Assembly: GCF_008868175.1 (NCBI RefSeq)
Contig: NZ_WBKT01000027.1
Coordinates: 1-50,034 of the forward strand
DNA length: 50,034 nt
Reading direction: 5' to 3'
Source: Micromonospora sp. AMSO31t
Lineage (GTDB): Bacteria > Actinomycetota > Actinomycetes > Mycobacteriales > Micromonosporaceae
The notes below the pieces were generated by a model. It did no database searches and was not told where the DNA came from. It saw nothing but the letters and a program-made list of their open reading frames with translations. Position 1 is the stretch's first letter. Every line of letters begins with the position of its first letter. The position numbers and the translations under genes were made by a program. Below, piece after piece: positions 49,136 through 50,034 of the stretch.

Positions 49136-50034
49136 TCAGCCGGTCAGCGCCGCCAGGGCCAGGTCGACGTCTTCCTCCGTGGTGTAGAGGTGGAACGCGG
49201 CGCGGACCCGCCCGGCGCGGACCGCCGCCCGCACCCCGGCCCGGGCCAGCTTCTCCTGCGCGCCCGGCACCTCGACGGCCACGATCGCGCTGTCGCCGGG
49301 CGGCCGGCCCAGCCCGGCGAGGAACCGGTTGGCCAGCGCCACGTCGTGGGCGTGCACGGCGGGCAACCCGATCTCGGCGAGCAGTTCGAGGGCGGGGGCG
49401 GCGCCCACGTAGCTGAACCAGGCCGGCGAGATGTCGAAGCGCCGCGCGTCGTCGGCCAGCCGCAGCGGGGGGCCGTAGTAGGAGGCGTGCGGGTCGGCGC
49501 CCGCGTACCACCCGGCGGCGTCGGGCCGCAGCCGCTCCCGCAGCGCCGGGGCCAGGTAGCCGAAGGCCGCGCCGCGCGGTGCCATCAACCACTTGTACGC
49601 GGCCACCGCCACCACGTCGGCCAGCCCCGCGTCGAAGGGCAGCCACCCGGCGGCCTGGGTGGCGTCGACCGCGACGAGCGCGCCGTGCGCCCGCGCCGCC
49701 GCGACGATCGTCTCGTACGGGGCCACGGCCCCGTCGGCGGACTGCACGAGGCTGAACGCGACCAGGTCGGTGTCGCCGTCGATCGCGTCGACCAGGCCGG
49801 CGAGCGGCACGGTCCGGACCCGGACGCCCCGCTCCTGCTGCACGAGCCAGGGGAACAGGTTGGAGGTGAACTCCACCTCCGGGACGACCACCGTCGCGCC
49901 GGCCGGCAGCGCGGCGGCCACCGGGGCGAGCAGTTGCGAGGCGGTGCTGCCGATCGTCACGTCCGTCGGGGCCACCCCGACCAGCCGGGCGAACCCGGCG
50001 CGGGCCCGCTCGGCGGCCCCGCCCCAGCCCTCCC
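49136..50034 (-). CDS. Class V aminotransferase-like PLP enzyme, N-terminus cut off
   Basis: The C-terminal 299 residues of a PLP-dependent fold-type I enzyme of the class V aminotransferase/cysteine desulfurase/isopenicillin N epimerase group. TIGSTASQLLAPVAAALPAGATVVVPEVEFTSNLFPWL is the cofactor-phosphate region; ALVAVDATQAAGWLPFDAGLADVVAVAAYKWLMAPRGAAFGYL contains the PLP Asp (VDATQ), Gln-like position and Schiff-base Lys (YKWL). The C-terminal small domain is normal length. The frame is open to the right window edge, so the start is missing. Specific reaction unknown: kynureninase-like, desulfurase or epimerase activity are all possible. Confidence 0.9.
   Translation of the reverse strand, partial: EGWGGAAERARAGFARLVGVAPTDVTIGSTASQLLAPVAAALPAGATVVVPEVEFTSNLFPWLVQQERGVRVRTVPLAGLVDAIDGDTDLVAFSLVQSADGAVAPYETIVAAARAHGALVAVDATQAAGWLPFDAGLADVVAVAAYKWLMAPRGAAFGYLAPALRERLRPDAAGWYAGADPHASYYGPPLRLADDARRFDISPAWFSYVGAAPALELLAEIGLPAVHAHDVALANRFLAGLGRPPGDSAIVAVEVPGAQEKLARAGVRAAVRAGRVRAAFHLYTTEEDVDLALAALTG

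Overview
The window is high-GC actinobacterial chromosome. Codon third positions are almost all G or C and GTG starts are common. The block secDF-yajC-ruvCAB beside apt-relA, two cyclophilins, an MBL hydrolase and hisS is the usual actinomycete order, and protein texture and the streptogrisin-type protease suggest Micromonosporaceae (Micromonospora or a close relative). That placement is inference from gene order and sequence style, not from a search. No rRNA, tRNA, CRISPR array, insertion sequence, phage gene or replication origin was seen. No gene-free stretch exceeds 300 bases; the longest gaps (about 200-235 bases at 14682-14888, 23694-23926, 27536-27758, 42006-42225 and 47688-47919) are described below except 27536-27758, where I see only GC-rich sequence with no clear site.

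Layout. 1-9146: rarA at the left edge with a truncated neighbour, a 70-residue membrane protein, two divergent GNAT acetyltransferases, an ArsR-type regulator with its MFS exporter, an NAD(P)-dependent sugar-reductase-like protein, an LtrA-like membrane protein, and a DUF308-like membrane protein divergent from its probable TetR regulator. 9303-21150: aspS, a DUF998 membrane protein, an MFS exporter with a fused monooxygenase-like tail, a streptogrisin-like secreted protease, a divergent HxlR/thioesterase pair, an acyl-ACP desaturase, hisS, an MBL hydrolase and two tandem membrane-anchored cyclophilins. 21225-31440: conserved core block with relA, apt, secF, secD, yajC, ruvB, ruvA and ruvC, where ruvB is interrupted by an intein. 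31622-42005: 3-hydroxybutyrate-type dehydrogenase with a PucR/CdaR regulator, a TetR/DHA2 exporter pair, a lone cobalamin-binding-like protein and a complete branched-chain amino acid type ABC transporter (livG-F-K-H-M). 42226-50034: FAD monooxygenase divergent from a GntR-TetR hybrid regulator, a TetR-controlled alcohol dehydrogenase/aldehyde dehydrogenase/acyl-CoA dehydrogenase group, and a truncated class V aminotransferase.

Most notable: (1) a 336-residue intein in the P-loop of RuvB that starts with proline and carries the signature residues of the rare class 3 splicing mechanism plus a LAGLIDADG endonuclease domain; (2) five TGCACA motifs at an exact 13-bp period filling the gap in front of the ArsR/exporter operon; (3) several self-consistent regulator/operator sets readable directly, including a 19-bp operator shared by the aldehyde dehydrogenase and acyl-CoA dehydrogenase promoters, three copies of a 14-bp operator in the TetR/DUF308 gap, a 29-bp perfect palindrome in front of the desaturase, and a LexA box in front of ruvC; (4) a tandem cyclophilin pair in which one copy lost the catalytic arginine; and (5) a cobalamin-binding-like protein lacking the usual MerR DNA-binding domain.
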